Position numbers and translations under genes: made by a program. A DNA stretch of 64,000 nt from Nicotiana tabacum (Eukaryota > Streptophyta > Magnoliopsida > Solanales > Solanaceae): NCBI RefSeq assembly GCF_000715075.1, contig NC_134084.1, forward strand, positions 5,954,501 to 6,018,500. Reading direction: 5' to 3'. Position 1 is the stretch's first letter, and the number at the start of each line of letters is the position of its first letter. The notes beneath the pieces are model-generated. The model saw only the letters and a program-made list of their open reading frames with translations, had not been told where the DNA came from and made no database searches. Shown here in pieces: positions 1 to 11,165 of this stretch.

Positions 1-780
1 CTCACATTTGGCCTTCTAGAAATTTAACCACCACAAGATTCCCCCCAGATGTCCTTCCTCAGCCTTCGCTACCCAGTTGTTTCCTTAAATCAAAATCTAT
101 CTCTATAGCACTTGAACTAATAGATTGCTACTAACTTTAGACCTTTTCGAAGATCATCTTTCTTGAGGCGTCAACATTAGAAATATCCATTTGATTCTGA
201 AATTGCTACACTCTATTATCTCTTACACCCGCTTCTCCTCCAAAATTTCACGATACCCTGCCCCGAAGGTAAATTGACGAAGACCATAACACTAGCGAAC
301 TTAATATATTCAAACAAGTACAATGACACCTTAGTACAAATGAGAATTTCACCACGCTTGAAGATAACAAGTCTCGTTACTCCATCCTCCCAAACCTTAG
401 CATTCATAGCCTAACTGACATGATCCATAAGTAAGCATCCTACTATTGGAATGACAAAATAGCCTTTCGCAAGGCGACGACAATAACCCAATTAATTACG
501 CATGGAAAAACATCATGCACCATATCCATAGTACAATTTTCCTTGGCTTCCAATTGATAGCAAGTGCTTCATATCGCATAAGATTTAATAGGAAGGAAAC
601 AAGGGCATAAGCCTCAAAGGAATCAAGTCACACAATAAGGAAGCAAGAAAGGAAGTGCTCCTAACCGCCCTATAGCCTCTCGAAGATAACTACAGATGTG
701 TGTGTACCGATCTACAAGACTCTACTAGAGTTGCTCATGACTCATGAGAACTAAGCGAACTTGGTGCTCTGATACCATGT
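1..780 (-). mobile_element. 5' leader of a minus-strand Ty3/gypsy element running off the left edge
   Basis: This stretch lies just inside the 5' LTR of a minus-strand retrotransposon and begins, on the minus strand, with a primer-binding site. The rest reads as untranslated leader. I found no convincing gag domain, and the short open frames here lack recognisable motifs. The coding part would lie to the left of the window. That this is the internal side of the element follows from the PBS orientation. Confidence 0.6.
760..777 (-). other. Primer-binding site, initiator-Met tRNA type
   Basis: On the minus strand, three bases after the LTR terminus, the sequence reads TGGTATCAGAGCACC. This is the classic plant retrotransposon PBS complementary to the 3' end of initiator tRNA-Met. 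It fixes the element's orientation and marks the adjacent LTR as the 5' LTR. Confidence 0.85.
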
Positions 781-3700
781 TGTCATGACCTAAAATCCAT
801 TAAAGGTCGTGATGGCACCGGACACCACTATCAGGAAAGCCAACACTAAATAGTTAATTTAGTTCTCATTTTAATACTTTTTAAATCATCATTTTCTTAA
901 ATTTCAATAGTAAAAAATGGAATTTACAAAGTAAATCATAAAGGTTTAACCATTTACATACTGAATACCCCATAATCATCTCAAAACCCGGTATCACAAG
1001 TGCATGAGCATCAACTAAGAAATAAGATAAAAAATAGCAACTGTCCAGAATACAAATTTGGGCAGGAAAGAAAATTACAATTACTCTGAAGGAGACTCTG
1101 CTGGCTGCAGATCGTACCATAGAATACAGCTCAACTAAGTCCCCAAATCAACCACAATGTTGCGCCCACAAGGTTACTAGACATACATATGAATGTACAA
1201 CAAAAATGTACAAGTATAGTATGAGTATGAAAACAACGCGTACCCAGTCTAACCTCGAAGAAGTAGTGACGAAAGGTCGACTCCAACACTTACTAGTAGT
1301 CCAAGGATATCAGGTATAGTAATGATAAGCAGATATTAGACAGAACAAATAACCGAGATAAACAAGTCTAAATACATGGTACAATCCTCCTCTTTGCAAT
1401 AAGCTCAAGCTCTCTATTAGAAATTCCGTCCTTAACTGGAGCATATTTATAGATATAGTATATCTCATCAATTAAGTTGTCATAATTCAAATCGGGACAA
1501 CTCACAGATATACTGGCTTCTTGCCAAATATTATGCACAATTCCATTAGGATATTTAATAGAATATGCTGAGGCGCACGACCCGATTCAACATAATATTT
1601 AAACTGTGTACTGTCGAGGGTCGAACAACACCAACCATAGATGCATCTATTAACCTTCCGAGGAGAACGACCCACTCCTATGAGAGTGTGGTACATAAAT
1701 CCTACCGAGGCGAATGGTCCGATCCCATAAGAGTAGTGGAAATTTTCCCCGCTCGCGGAATATTATTGTGACGCGGTTACCCATAGATTTCTTAAGTTAT
1801 TATAGTATTCCTCAATTGTTTTCGAAAATACGAAGTTCAAATAAAAACTTTTAAAATATTAAATTCCTCAATTTAAATTCCTTTCAACATAATTATTACT
1901 CAACCTCAATCTTACTTCTTCTCAAGGCAAACAATAACCATAAATCAAATAGCAATATAACCAAGGCATGATGAACACCTAAAACTACCCAAACATAGGC
2001 ATAACTAGTAGCTACATACGGACTCTCGTCACCTCGTGCATGCATAGTCCCCACAATTAGAAGAACATATTAGTTTAGTTCACATATGGGGTTAATTCCC
2101 TCTTACAAGATTAGAAAGGAGGCTTAACTCGCTCCAAAATTTCATAGCCATCTCCCAAACCGTTCAAATAACTTAATCGATGCCCAACACTCAAAAACTA
2201 GTCAATAAATGTGAAAACCCATAAAAATATACTCTAATACTCACAACAATTCAATTTTAACAAATTGTCGACTCCGCTCCAAAAGTCAATAAAAATCACC
2301 CTCGGGCCCGCGTGCCCGGATTCAAAAAAAGTTCAAAGATAAAGTTTACCCATAATACCACGAACGCAAATATATAATTTATTCCCAATTCCATATCCAA
2401 TCTCGTGGTCAAAATCCAAAATACAAATTTTTAGGTTTTTTTTCAAATCTCAAAATTTCTACAAATTATCATGTTTAAATCCATACACAATTCAAGTATT
2501 TAACTTGCAATATGTGGGAATCACTTACCTTGACATAGATGATGAAAATCTCCCTTCTAAGAGCTCCAAAAATTGCCGAACCAAATAAAAAATGGAGGAA
2601 AATGGCCAAATCCCATCTTTAAAATGACATTGCCCAGCACTGCCCTTCTTCATGAATGCGACGATCCTCTCACGTTCGCGAAGCTCGGCCAACCCAAGCC
2701 TAGAAAACCTTCTTTGCGTTCGCGTTCGCGTTCCTCACGACGCGTTCGCGATGTCTTCCGCCCTCACTGCTTCACGTTCACATACCCAGTCTCGCGCTCG
2801 CATATGCCAAACGATCTCAGGTCCAGTCCTCACTTCCTTTTACGTGTTCGCGACTGCCGACTCGCGTTCGCATAGGTCCCTCAAGTTTTTCACCGCATTC
2901 ATGTCTCACCCATCGCGTTCGCGAAGGACAATCTTAGAAGCCTCACAATTTCTTCTTCGTGAACGCTGGTCTTCCTTCGAGTTCGCATAAAAGTACACCA
3001 GATACTAGTAACAGTAGTCCAAAACAACTCCAATTTGGTCCGAGACCACCCCGAAACACACCCGAGGCCCTCGGGACCCCCTCCAATCACACAAACAAGT
3101 CCCATAACTTAACACATACTTGCTCGAGGTCTCAAATCTAATCAAACAACATAGTAATCATGAATCGTACCTCAATTCAAGCTTAATGAACTTTCAAACT
3201 TGAAACTTCAACATTCGATGTTGAAACCTATCAAATCACGTTCGATTAACCTCAAATTTTGCACACAAGTCACATTCAACATTGCAAACCTTTTCCAATT
3301 TTCAAAATTGAGATCCAACCCCGATATCAATTCCACTCTTGGTCAAACTTCTCAAAAATCTTTAAATTTCTAACTTTAGCCAAATGACCCCAAAATGACC
3401 TACGAGCATTCGAATCCACTTCTGGACGCACTCCCAATACCAAAATCATGATATTGAGCTATTCCCAGACTCAAAATCCCAAACAGACATTGATAATATG
3501 ATATACACCTCTACCCCAAATTCATGAAACTCTTCCAAAAATGCTTACTTCCATAATAGGCATCAAAACGCTCCCGGGTCATCCAAAACCCATTCGGAAC
3601 ATACGCCCAAGTCCGAAATCATCATACGAACCTGTTGGAACCTTCAAATCCCAATTCCGAGGTTGTTTTCTCAAAAATCTAACATTGATCAATTCTTCCA

Positions 3701-3865
3701 ACTTAAAGCTTCCGAAATGAGAATATTCTTTCCAAATCGTCTCTGAACTTCCGAAATTTAATTCCGAAAACATGTACAAGTCATAATACCTTAACTGAAG
3801 CTTCTCATGGTCTTAAACTGCTGAACGACGCGCTAGAGCTCAAAACGACCGGTCGGGTCGTTACA
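781..3865 (-). mobile_element. 5' LTR of a Ty3/gypsy retrotransposon (3,085 bp)
   Basis: Read on the minus strand the LTR starts TGTAACGACCCGACCGGTCG at 3,865 and ends ...GGTCATGACA at 781, giving TG...CA termini. It is followed directly by an initiator-Met PBS. Its 3' part is clearly similar to the truncated LTR at 3,866-4,419 and the fragment at 9,302-10,580. The length suits the long LTRs of Tekay/Del-type chromoviruses, but no coding region is present to confirm the lineage. The partner LTR lies outside the window, so target duplication and age cannot be judged. Confidence 0.75.
2640..2990. repeat. CpG-rich degenerate GTTCGCG-type tract inside the LTR
   Basis: A run of GTTCGCG / GCGTTCGC motifs stands out against the AT-rich LTR. 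It contains a short direct run near 2,716-2,760 and scattered copies up to about 2,990. It sits in the probable U3 part of the minus-strand LTR. The solo LTR has a differently worded GC-rich block (TGCGGCCGCAC type) near 5,280-5,590. It may be a regulatory or methylation-dense segment; function is not known from the sequence. Confidence 0.5.
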
Positions 3866-4419
3866 TACAATGTTGACATTGCACTAAAATCGAGCTCATA
3901 GTAAGTGTCAAAGTCGACCCCTCATCACTACTTCTTCAAGGTTAGACTGGATACTTACTAGGTACACATTATTTTTGTACTCATACTACACTTGATGTAT
4001 ATTTTGTTATACAGGCACATGTATGTCTAGTGTCCTTGTGGGCTTAACAACGTGGTTGATACGGTGACTTAGGTGAGCTGCATCTTATGTTACGATTCGT
4101 AGACAGTAGAGTCTCCTTTAGAGTATTTATATTTTTCTCTCATGTGCAATGTTGTATTCCAGATAGATGATGTATTTATTTTCCTAGTTGATGCTCATGC
4201 ACTTGTGACACCGGGGTTTTGGATGATGGCTTATTCAGTATTGAGATTGTTAAGAACATTATTATTAAATCTGAAATTTTCATCTTCTACTATTTAATTG
4301 AAGGTAAACTATGATTTCAGAAATACTAAAAAGAGAACCAAATTACTTATTTATTGTTGGCTTGCCTGACAGTAGTGTTCGGATCCATCACGACTTTAAA
4401 TGAATTTTGGGTCGTGACA
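3866..4419 (+). mobile_element. 5'-truncated LTR fragment (3' end of a Ty3/gypsy LTR)
   Basis: This plus-strand segment ends ...GGGTCGTGACA at 4,419. It matches, in inverse orientation, the 3' portion of the LTR at 781-3,865: the same order of 'AGTAAGTGT..GTCGAC', 'TATGTCTAGT', 'GATGCTCATGCA' and 'TTGGCTTGCCTGACA' blocks. Its left part is lost at the border with the minus-strand LTR, which probably inserted into it. Immediately to the right is the AT-rich 280-bp repeat. Confidence 0.65.
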
Positions 4420-4486
4420 TTACCTAACCTAACTAACTTTGTCCTAAATTGCCAAGTGACTTTTTATTATGCTACCACTTTGCTTA
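4420..4486. repeat. Left part of an AT-rich ~280-bp repeat copy, split by a solo LTR
   Basis: The segment beginning ACCTAACCTAACTAAC and ending CCACTTTGCTTA is the start of the repeat that continues at 8,222 after the solo LTR. Two further copies of this start occur at 8,431 and 8,712. Removing the solo LTR and one copy of its target duplication restores a copy of about 278 bp. Confidence 0.7.
4482..4486. repeat. Target-site duplication, left copy (GCTTA)
   Basis: GCTTA immediately precedes the LTR terminus TGTAATG and recurs at 8,217-8,221 directly after the terminal CA. The uninterrupted repeat copy at about 8,490 shows the same target sequence once (TTTGCTTAATATGG). Confidence 0.9.
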
Positions 4487-5612
4487 TGTAATGACCCAGC
4501 CGGTCGTTTTGAGAATTTAAGCTCCTTTCAGCTGCATAAGGTCTTGAGAAGCTTCATATTATGATTTATGACTTGAGTACATGGTCGAGTTCAGTTACCG
4601 GATGATTCATAGTCAAATTGGAAGAAGGATTCTAGTTTTGGAAGCTTAAGAGGGGAGTTGATCGGGATTTTTGACTTTGTGCGAACGACTCTGGAGTGGG
4701 TTTTGGATGATTTCAATAGCTTTGTATGGTGATTTGGGACTTAGGCGTGCGTCCAGATTTAGATTTGGGGTAGGTCCGTAGAGTAATTTGAAGCATTTCA
4801 GCGAAAGTTGAAAAAATTGAAGTTTTAGAAAGTTGAGAGGTTTGACCAAGAGTTAGCTTTGGTGATATCGGGGTCGGATTATGATTATTGAAGTAGGATT
4901 AGGTCCATAATGTTGTATATGACTTGTGTGTAACATTTGGCGTCAATAGGAAGTGGTTTGATATGTTTCAGCATCGATTGTAAAAGTTTGAAGTTTCAAG
5001 TTCATTAAGCTTGAATTGATGTGTGATTCATGTTTTTTTTATTGTTTGATTTGATTTGAGGGATCTAACAAGTTCATATGGTGTTTTCGAACTTGATTAT
5101 ATCTTTGGTTGAGGCCCCCGGGGCCTCGGGTGTGTATTAGGGTGAGTTTTGAGCGAGTTCGGACATTTCAGTACTCTAATGTTTTTTTGGAACTTTGGAA
5201 GTGCGGAATACACAATTCCATATGCTGAGGCATATTTTTGAGTTATGTAGTAGATGAAAAAGTGCTACAGCAGACAAAAAAGTGTGGACCGCACAATTTT
5301 GTCTGCGGCCGCACTTCTGGTGATTCTGCAGGTTCGCTGGTCCGACTTCGAAAACTTATATCTTTTGATCAACAAGGAATTTGGATATGATTCAAAAAGT
5401 AGAGTTGTAGATATTCGTGTCTTATTTTGAGAAAGATAAAGAAATCATCATTTGGACATCTATAGACAAAGTTATGGCCAATTTACTGAAGCCTGGTAGT
5501 GGATAGACTGTGAAGTGCGTCCGCACAATTTTTGTGCGACCAAAGAACTTGGAAACGTGCGAACGCACTTGGAAATGTTCGGACCGCACATTTGGAGGTC
5601 ATAGAATGTACT

Positions 5613-5619
5613 ATATAAC
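5613..5619 (+). promoter_or_regulatory. Candidate TATA box of the solo LTR
   Basis: TATATAA lies in CTATATAACC, just downstream of a GC-rich block with TGCGGCCGCAC-like motifs. It sits about 1.1 kb into the LTR, a plausible U3/R border. No transcript data are available; the call rests on sequence and position only. Confidence 0.4.
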
Positions 5620-6837
5620 CGATGCTTAGGGTATTATTTCATTTTTGGACCTAGAGAGCTCGGTTTTGTGATGACGGTTCATGGGTTTTTAAAGAAATTT
5701 ATCGGGGTAAGTGATTCTAACTCGATTTTGGTTAATATACATGAATATATCATTGATTTCATCATTTATTTAGTAATTTGAGATGGAAATTTGGGAAAAA
5801 TTGTAGAAACTTCATAAACTATAAATTGGGGATTTGAAGGTCGAGTTATGATCGAAATTTGCTAATCTTGGTATGGTTTACTCATGATTGAATGGGTATT
5901 CAGATTTCATGACTTTTACCCGATTTCGAGACGTGGGCATAGGGCCCGAATTTGGTGTTGACTTTTGACATAAATCTTAGTATTTTCTTATGGAATTGAT
6001 TCCTTTAGCTCGTGTTGATTGTATCGAATTGCTTTTGGCTAGAGTTGGGTCATTCGGCGTCGGACATTCGTGGAAAACACATTGTTACTGATTGATTGAG
6101 CTTGGTTCGAGGTAAGTATCTTGCCTAACCTTGTGTAGGGGAACTAACCCCTAGGATTTGAGTCTCCTGTGCTAATTGTAGTATGTGTACGCGAGGTGAC
6201 AAGTCTGTGCTCGAACTTATTTGGGGAAAGTTGGTCTTTTAGGGTTCTTAAGTCCTTACATTCACTGAGCATGAAGTTGTTCTTAATATAATTGAGTTTC
6301 CTATTTACTAGTTTCACTTCTACATGCATTAATTGAAATTAATTGCTTTATGATTCAGTCTTATTGCTTATTTAACTCTTATTTGACTTAACTAAAGATT
6401 TTTACCTCTTCTGTTGACATGCTATCTTTTCATAAATGCTTATCTTTTTATTTGAAATTTTATTATCTCATCCTGTAATTGTTTAGTCTTAATTGAGGTT
6501 ATGATTATCTTTCCGCTGCTTATCCGTAATTGAATTTGTTGTATCTTCTTCGTAATTGCCCAACCTTAAAAGAAGTTTAGATATCCTATATCTTAGTTAG
6601 CATGTCCTTATTTGGAATTATTTGACTCGTGTTAGCTCCCTTGTTGTTGAACTGTACATTGTGGGATCGTTGTTACATATTATTTTCTTCCCTGTTGAGC
6701 TATTCTTATTACGCCTAGTATTCTCTATTGTGGTTATTTCTTGTGAACTAGATTTACCATTTATGTGTGATCGAAAGTTTTTGAGTTGATTTACTTGTTG
6801 TACTCTTGTATCTATTGTCATTGTTGTTGTTGTAATT

Positions 6838-7105
6838 GTTGTTGTGATGCACACGGTTTCTACCATGCGGTTGTTGTTATTGTGATGCACGAGGTTTCTA
6901 TCGTGCGAGTGTTATTGGGTTGCATGAGGTTTCTGCCATGCTATTGTTACTATTGATATTTGGACATGGGGCATGACAAGGTGGGATATATGTATATGTG
7001 GGTTGCACATATGGCGAGACAAGGTGGGAACATTATATTGCATGTGTGGTGAGAGAAGGAAGGCACTTACTTTATTATTGCACACATGGCGAGACAAGGT
7101 TGGCT
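6838..7105 (+). repeat. Degenerate minisatellites inside the solo LTR
   Basis: Two neighbouring degenerate repeats are visible. First, about three copies of a unit containing 'TTGTTGTTATTGTGATGCAC' followed by 'GGTTTCTACCATGCG' (6,838-6,950). Second, copies around 'CACATATGGCGAGACAAGGT' (about 6,965-7,105). Unit length varies and copies differ at many positions, so this is an old array. Confidence 0.6.
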
Positions 7106-8216
7106 ATGTTGGGGATTGATTTGTGCCTTGTGATGGCCTGAGGGCATTCTTGTTGTTGATATTTGTGTAGTGATGCACTTGCCTATGTGAGTTTTATTTT
7201 TGTGGAAATTGTGGGAAAAGATTCTATGTGCTGTCTGTTTCTCTTTCTATACGTACTAGCTAGCATGATCTATGTTAGAACACTTGCACAAGTATACACG
7301 TAGTTAAGCACTCCTATCAGTTAAGATGATAGATCTAGATATTGTTGAGTATTGATGCACACCTTTGTTAGTTGCCTTCTATGTGAGAATGACTCTCTTC
7401 GTACGTGAGTCACCAGTGGTTATAAATTTATAATGAGGGCACATGATGCCAAGTGGTTAGGGTTCCGGAATTTGGACCCGTGAATCGTGAATACTCTAAG
7501 TTTCGGTACCTCGTGATGGTTATAGGCTAAAACATGGTATGAAATCGACGTTTTTGTTAAGTTATTACTTGAATGTCCTTTATCCATGATCACCAGATTT
7601 AAACTATGTTCCGCTCATCCTACTCTGTTATTGTTATGATGTTCCGCTGTTAGTTGTTGCTTTCCTCTTCGTACTGCAATTACCATATCATTTTGTCATT
7701 GTGCGTTGTATTTAGATAGATATTGTACTCTGTATTTCTATACTTATACTTGTTAGGTTATTTAGTCTAGTATATGTCTTTATTGTTCCTTGTCACTGCT
7801 CCTACGAGGTTACTCTTGATACTTATTAGGTATCGCTGTGGTGTACTCATAATATGCTTCTGCATAATTTTTGTGCGGGTCCAGGTATTTGATCGTTAGT
7901 AGCTATGCGAATTGTTGTTGTAGAGACTCAAGGTAAACCTGTTACGCTCGCAGGCTTCAGAGTCACCTTCTTATCTTGTATTTACAATGTTCACTCTAAT
8001 TTCGAGACAATTGTTTTTAGAGCATTTCTAGCAAACTCTATAGAGCTTATGACTTGTACTACCGGTTTTGGGGTTGTAAAATTTAAAAAGATTTCTATTT
8101 CAAATTGTTAGATGTTAATTCAATATTGTTGTTATTTCATTTAATGTTAGGCTTACCTAGTCATTAAGACTAAGTGACATCACGGTACCCAACGGAGAAA
8201 AATTTGGATCGTGACA

Positions 8217-8221
8217 GCTTA
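8217..8221. repeat. Target-site duplication, right copy (GCTTA)
   Basis: GCTTA follows the LTR terminus GTGACA directly and pairs with the copy at 4,482-4,486. Confidence 0.9.
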
Positions 8222-8829
8222 ATATGGAATAAGAAATTAGACTTGTCTTTTATTTTATTTTCAATATAATTCTTTTTTATTTTTACTATTTTGCTTGTGA
8301 TTGTTTCAAATTCAATTAGACTTTTCTTCTATATTTAAATTTAAATTCGAACATAGTAACTAATTATAACAACACATAGTACATAATTTATTTATTTTAA
8401 AATTAAAATTAAAATTAAAAAGAAAATAATTATGACCTAACCTAACTAACTTTGTCCTAAATTACCAAGTAATTTTTTATTGTGTTGCCACTTTGCTTAA
8501 TATGGAATAAGAAATTAGACTTGTCTCCTATTTTATTTTCAATTAAAAAATTTATTTTTATATTTTTTACTATGTTTCTTGCAATTGTTTCAAATTCAAA
8601 TTAGACTTTTCTTCTATGTTTAAATTTAAATTTGAACATAGTAATTAATTATTAACAATACATAGTACATAATCTATTTATTTTAAAATTGAAATTAAAA
8701 AAGAAACTAACTATGACCTAACCTCAATAATTTTGTCCTCAAATTGTCAAGTGGCTTTTTATTATGTTTCCACTTGGCTTACAATGATGTCTTTGCCTCT
8801 CCTATTATATATAGATAGATATTTGCGAA
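8222..8829. repeat. AT-rich tandem repeat, period about 280 bp
   Basis: The block 'TATGACCTAACCT...TTTGTCCT' occurs at 8,431 and again at 8,712, a period of 281 bp. The solo-LTR-split copy starts at 4,422. Shared landmarks within each unit are 'ATATGGAATAAGAAATTAGAC', 'CAAATTCAA...TTAGACTTTTCTTCTAT' and 'CATAGTACATAAT'. The last copy ends early and runs into 'CCTATTATATATAGATAGAT'. There is no coding potential. It could be a short tandem array or duplicated non-autonomous DNA element; I cannot tell which. Confidence 0.7.
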
Positions 8830-9301
8830 TGTAATGACCCGATCGTACATTTTACTTTCTAGATCCTCGTTTTCCTAAATAAGACTCTCCGTATGTGCTT
8901 TAACCATTTTATGACTTAAGGGGATGGTTAGTTCGGGATTTAGAAGGGTTCAGGTTGAATTTAGAACACTTAGTTCCTTAATATTGGTTTTAAAGGGCTA
9001 AATTTGACTTGGGTCAACATTTCTAGTAAACGACTTTGGAATCGGGATTTTCTGGTCCCAATATGTTTGTATGTTGGACTTGGGCGTATGTTCGGATCGG
9101 GTTTTGGATGACTCGAGAGTTTTTCGGCGCTTAATCGTGAAAGTTGGCATATTGAAGGTTCTAGAGTTCTTTAAATTTGGTTTGAAATGGGATTTGGTGT
9201 TATCGAGGTCCGTTTGGGATTCTGAGCCTAGGAATAGTTCTGTAGTTTAAGTATGATTCGAAGTGTTCGGAGCGAATTTGAAACTTGAAGTTCATAATTT
9301 G
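8830..9301 (+). mobile_element. 5' fragment of a plus-strand LTR (truncated)
   Basis: It begins TGTAATGACCCGATCG and proceeds with LTR text resembling the first 450 bp of the solo LTR ('GACTTGGGCGTATGTTCGG', 'GGTTTTGGATGA', 'GTGAAAGTTG'), though clearly diverged. It stops at 9,301, where the terminus of an oppositely oriented LTR begins. The remainder is not found in the window. Confidence 0.6.
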
Positions 9302-10580
9302 TGTCACGATCCAAAATCTATTAAAGGTCGTGATGACGCCTAATACCGTTGTCAGACAAGCCAACAATTTTTGATTAACTCAATTATTCACTTTAGTATT
9401 TGAAATCTCGATTTCCTTCAATTTAATAGTAAAATATGTAATTTACAGATTAAATAATAATATTTTAACAATTTCAATACTGAAGAACCCCTAATCACCC
9501 CAAAACCTGGTGTCACAAATGCATGAGCATCAACTAGAAAGATAAAATAAAATACAGCATCTATTTGGAATACAAATTAGATAGGAAAGTTAAAGATAAC
9601 TCTGAAGGAGACTCTGCTCACTGCGGATCGTAACATAGAATGCAACTCACCTAACTCCCAGCATTAACCATGCCTCTGCGCCAACAAGGCCACTAAATAT
9701 ATATGTGCCTGCACAACAAAATATGCAGCAAGTGTAGTATGAGTAGATAAATCAACGCGTACTGAATAAGTATCCAGTCTAACCTCGAAGAAGTAGTGAT
9801 GAGGGGTCGACTCCGACACTTACTATGGGCTATAAATAAATTAGCAATGATATAATTAAGCATGGATTACATAGAACGACGGTAAGCTCAATATCATGAA
9901 GTAAGTAAACAATTTATATATTAATAAGAAATTTCCAAATTTATTTTTCATCATTTAACAATTTATATCTCAGGACAATGAAGCAATATCAATTAATATA
10001 AATTCCCAAGAAACCAATTCAATCATACGCAAATCATGCCAAGGTCGCACTGCCCGATCCAACAGAAATATTTAAACTGTACACTGCCGAGGGTCGAATG
10101 GCACAAACTAACATATAAATATAAAATGTACACTACCGAGGGTCGAATGAAACGAACCATAGATGCATATATTTAACCTGATGAGGCGAACGACCAGCTC
10201 CCATGAGAGTAGTGAAAATTTACAATGCCCGCGAAATATAGTTGCGACGCGATTAAAAATAGATTTTATCAAGTTACTATAATATTTCTCAATTCATTTT
10301 CAAAATAAAAAATAAGAAATTCAAAATAAAGCTTTTAAAATCTCAAATTCCTCCATTCCTACTTTTTTCAAGGCAATTAATAAGAATACTCAATGTCGCT
10401 TCTTCTCAAAGGCAAATAATAAACATAAGTCAAACAATAATATAAACAAGGCATGGTGTAAACCTAAAACTACTCGGACATAGGCATAGCTAGTATCTAT
10501 CTATGGACTCTCACAACCTCGTGCGTACGTAGCCCCCACAAATAAAATCATATATTAATTTAGTTCACCTATGGGATTAA
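9302..10580 (-). mobile_element. 3' part of a minus-strand LTR (truncated at 10,580)
   Basis: Starting TGTCACGATCC at 9,302, this matches 781-2,090 of the window in the same orientation: 'TTAAAGGTCGTGATG', 'GATGCGCC..AACAAGG', 'CTCGAAGAAGTAGTGA', 'GCCGAGGGTCGAA', 'TTTAGTTCACCTATGGG'. The match breaks at 10,580, exactly where a new TG terminus (TGTAAGGCCCC) begins. An insertion therefore separates it from its upstream part, which is not present to the right. Confidence 0.65.
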
Positions 10581-10837
10581 TGTAAGGCCCCGGACAATTT
10601 CGCTAAGTAATTTAGGATCGCAAGGTGCCACGTAGGCTATTATAATATTTTATATGCTATTAACATGGTGGGCATCAACTGGATTTAGTAAATAAGTATA
10701 CAAGTCTTGTGGTAAGTAATTTGGGGTCCAAGGAAGGGCCTAAGTCTAAGTCAAATTGGAAAATTTCGTAATAGGCTAAGATTCCAAATGAGTTTGCACT
10801 AGTCTAGACTTTGAACGAGCATATATAGATATATATA

Positions 10838-10903
10838 AGGTATTATGTGATTAATAACCTATCAAATGAAAGGTATTATGTGATTAATAACCTATCAAAT
10901 GAA
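10838..10903 (+). repeat. 33-bp direct duplication
   Basis: The unit 'AAGGTATTATGTGATTAATA' plus 'ACCTATCAAATG' appears twice back to back with no visible differences, so the duplication is recent or conserved. It lies inside LTR-B about 230 bp upstream of its TATA box. Confidence 0.85.
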
Positions 10904-11130
10904 ATGTCTTTGAGTCTAGTTTCCAATGATTCAACCGTTCGTCATTCGGACACTCCTTCAAGAAGTTATGACCAAATTACCAAAGCAGTGCAGAATATTA
11001 CACTACCAAGGCGCCCCATGCGGCGCCCAGCGCACCGCGCCTTTAGGAATTTCAGAATGGTCCAAAATTTCAATTCCAGACATATTTTGAACAGACTCCG
11101 CGCACCCCGCGGCGCCCCATGCACCGCGGC

Positions 11131-11137
11131 TATAAAA
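11131..11137 (+). promoter_or_regulatory. Candidate TATA box of LTR-B
   Basis: TATAAAA follows a GC-rich block (GGCGCCCCATGCACCGCGGC) in LTR-B. The LINE insertion point lies about 30 bp downstream, where transcription would be expected to start. Confidence 0.5.
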
Positions 11138-11165
11138 AACGGGTTTTTAAGACCCGAACTCTATT

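Larger units (their letters stand above)
4487..8216 (+). mobile_element. Solo LTR of a Ty3/gypsy retrotransposon (3,730 bp)
   Basis: The LTR starts TGTAATGACCCAGCCGGTCG and ends ...GGATCGTGACA, with TG/CA termini and a perfect 5-bp target duplication GCTTA. No PBS, coding region or second LTR lies between the duplications, so it is a solo LTR left by LTR-LTR recombination. It belongs to the same broad family as the minus-strand LTR at 781-3,865 but differs in sequence. Short open frames inside it carry no recognisable domain. It contains a TATA-like box and internal minisatellites, annotated separately. Confidence 0.9.
10581..11165 (+). mobile_element. LTR-B, left part (interrupted by the LINE)
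   Basis: It begins with an LTR-like terminus TGTAAGGCCCCGGAC at the exact break of the preceding LTR. It runs through a 33-bp duplication, a GC-rich block (10,996-11,125) and a TATA box at 11,131. It stops at a T-rich tract where the LINE's 3' end lies. The continuation ('GGGGATATTCTGGAGC' and 'AGAGAGAGG' onward) resumes near 18,749. Classification as Ty3/gypsy is inferred from resemblance to solanaceous LTRs. Confidence 0.6.

Noticed and set aside
2573..2990. Overlapping Arg/Ser-rich plus-strand frames as coding
   Set aside because: They are generated by the CpG-rich GTTCGCG tract within the LTR and lie antisense to the element.
7905..8111. 68-residue frame near the end of the solo LTR
   Set aside because: It is entirely within the LTR R-U5 region and has no motif.
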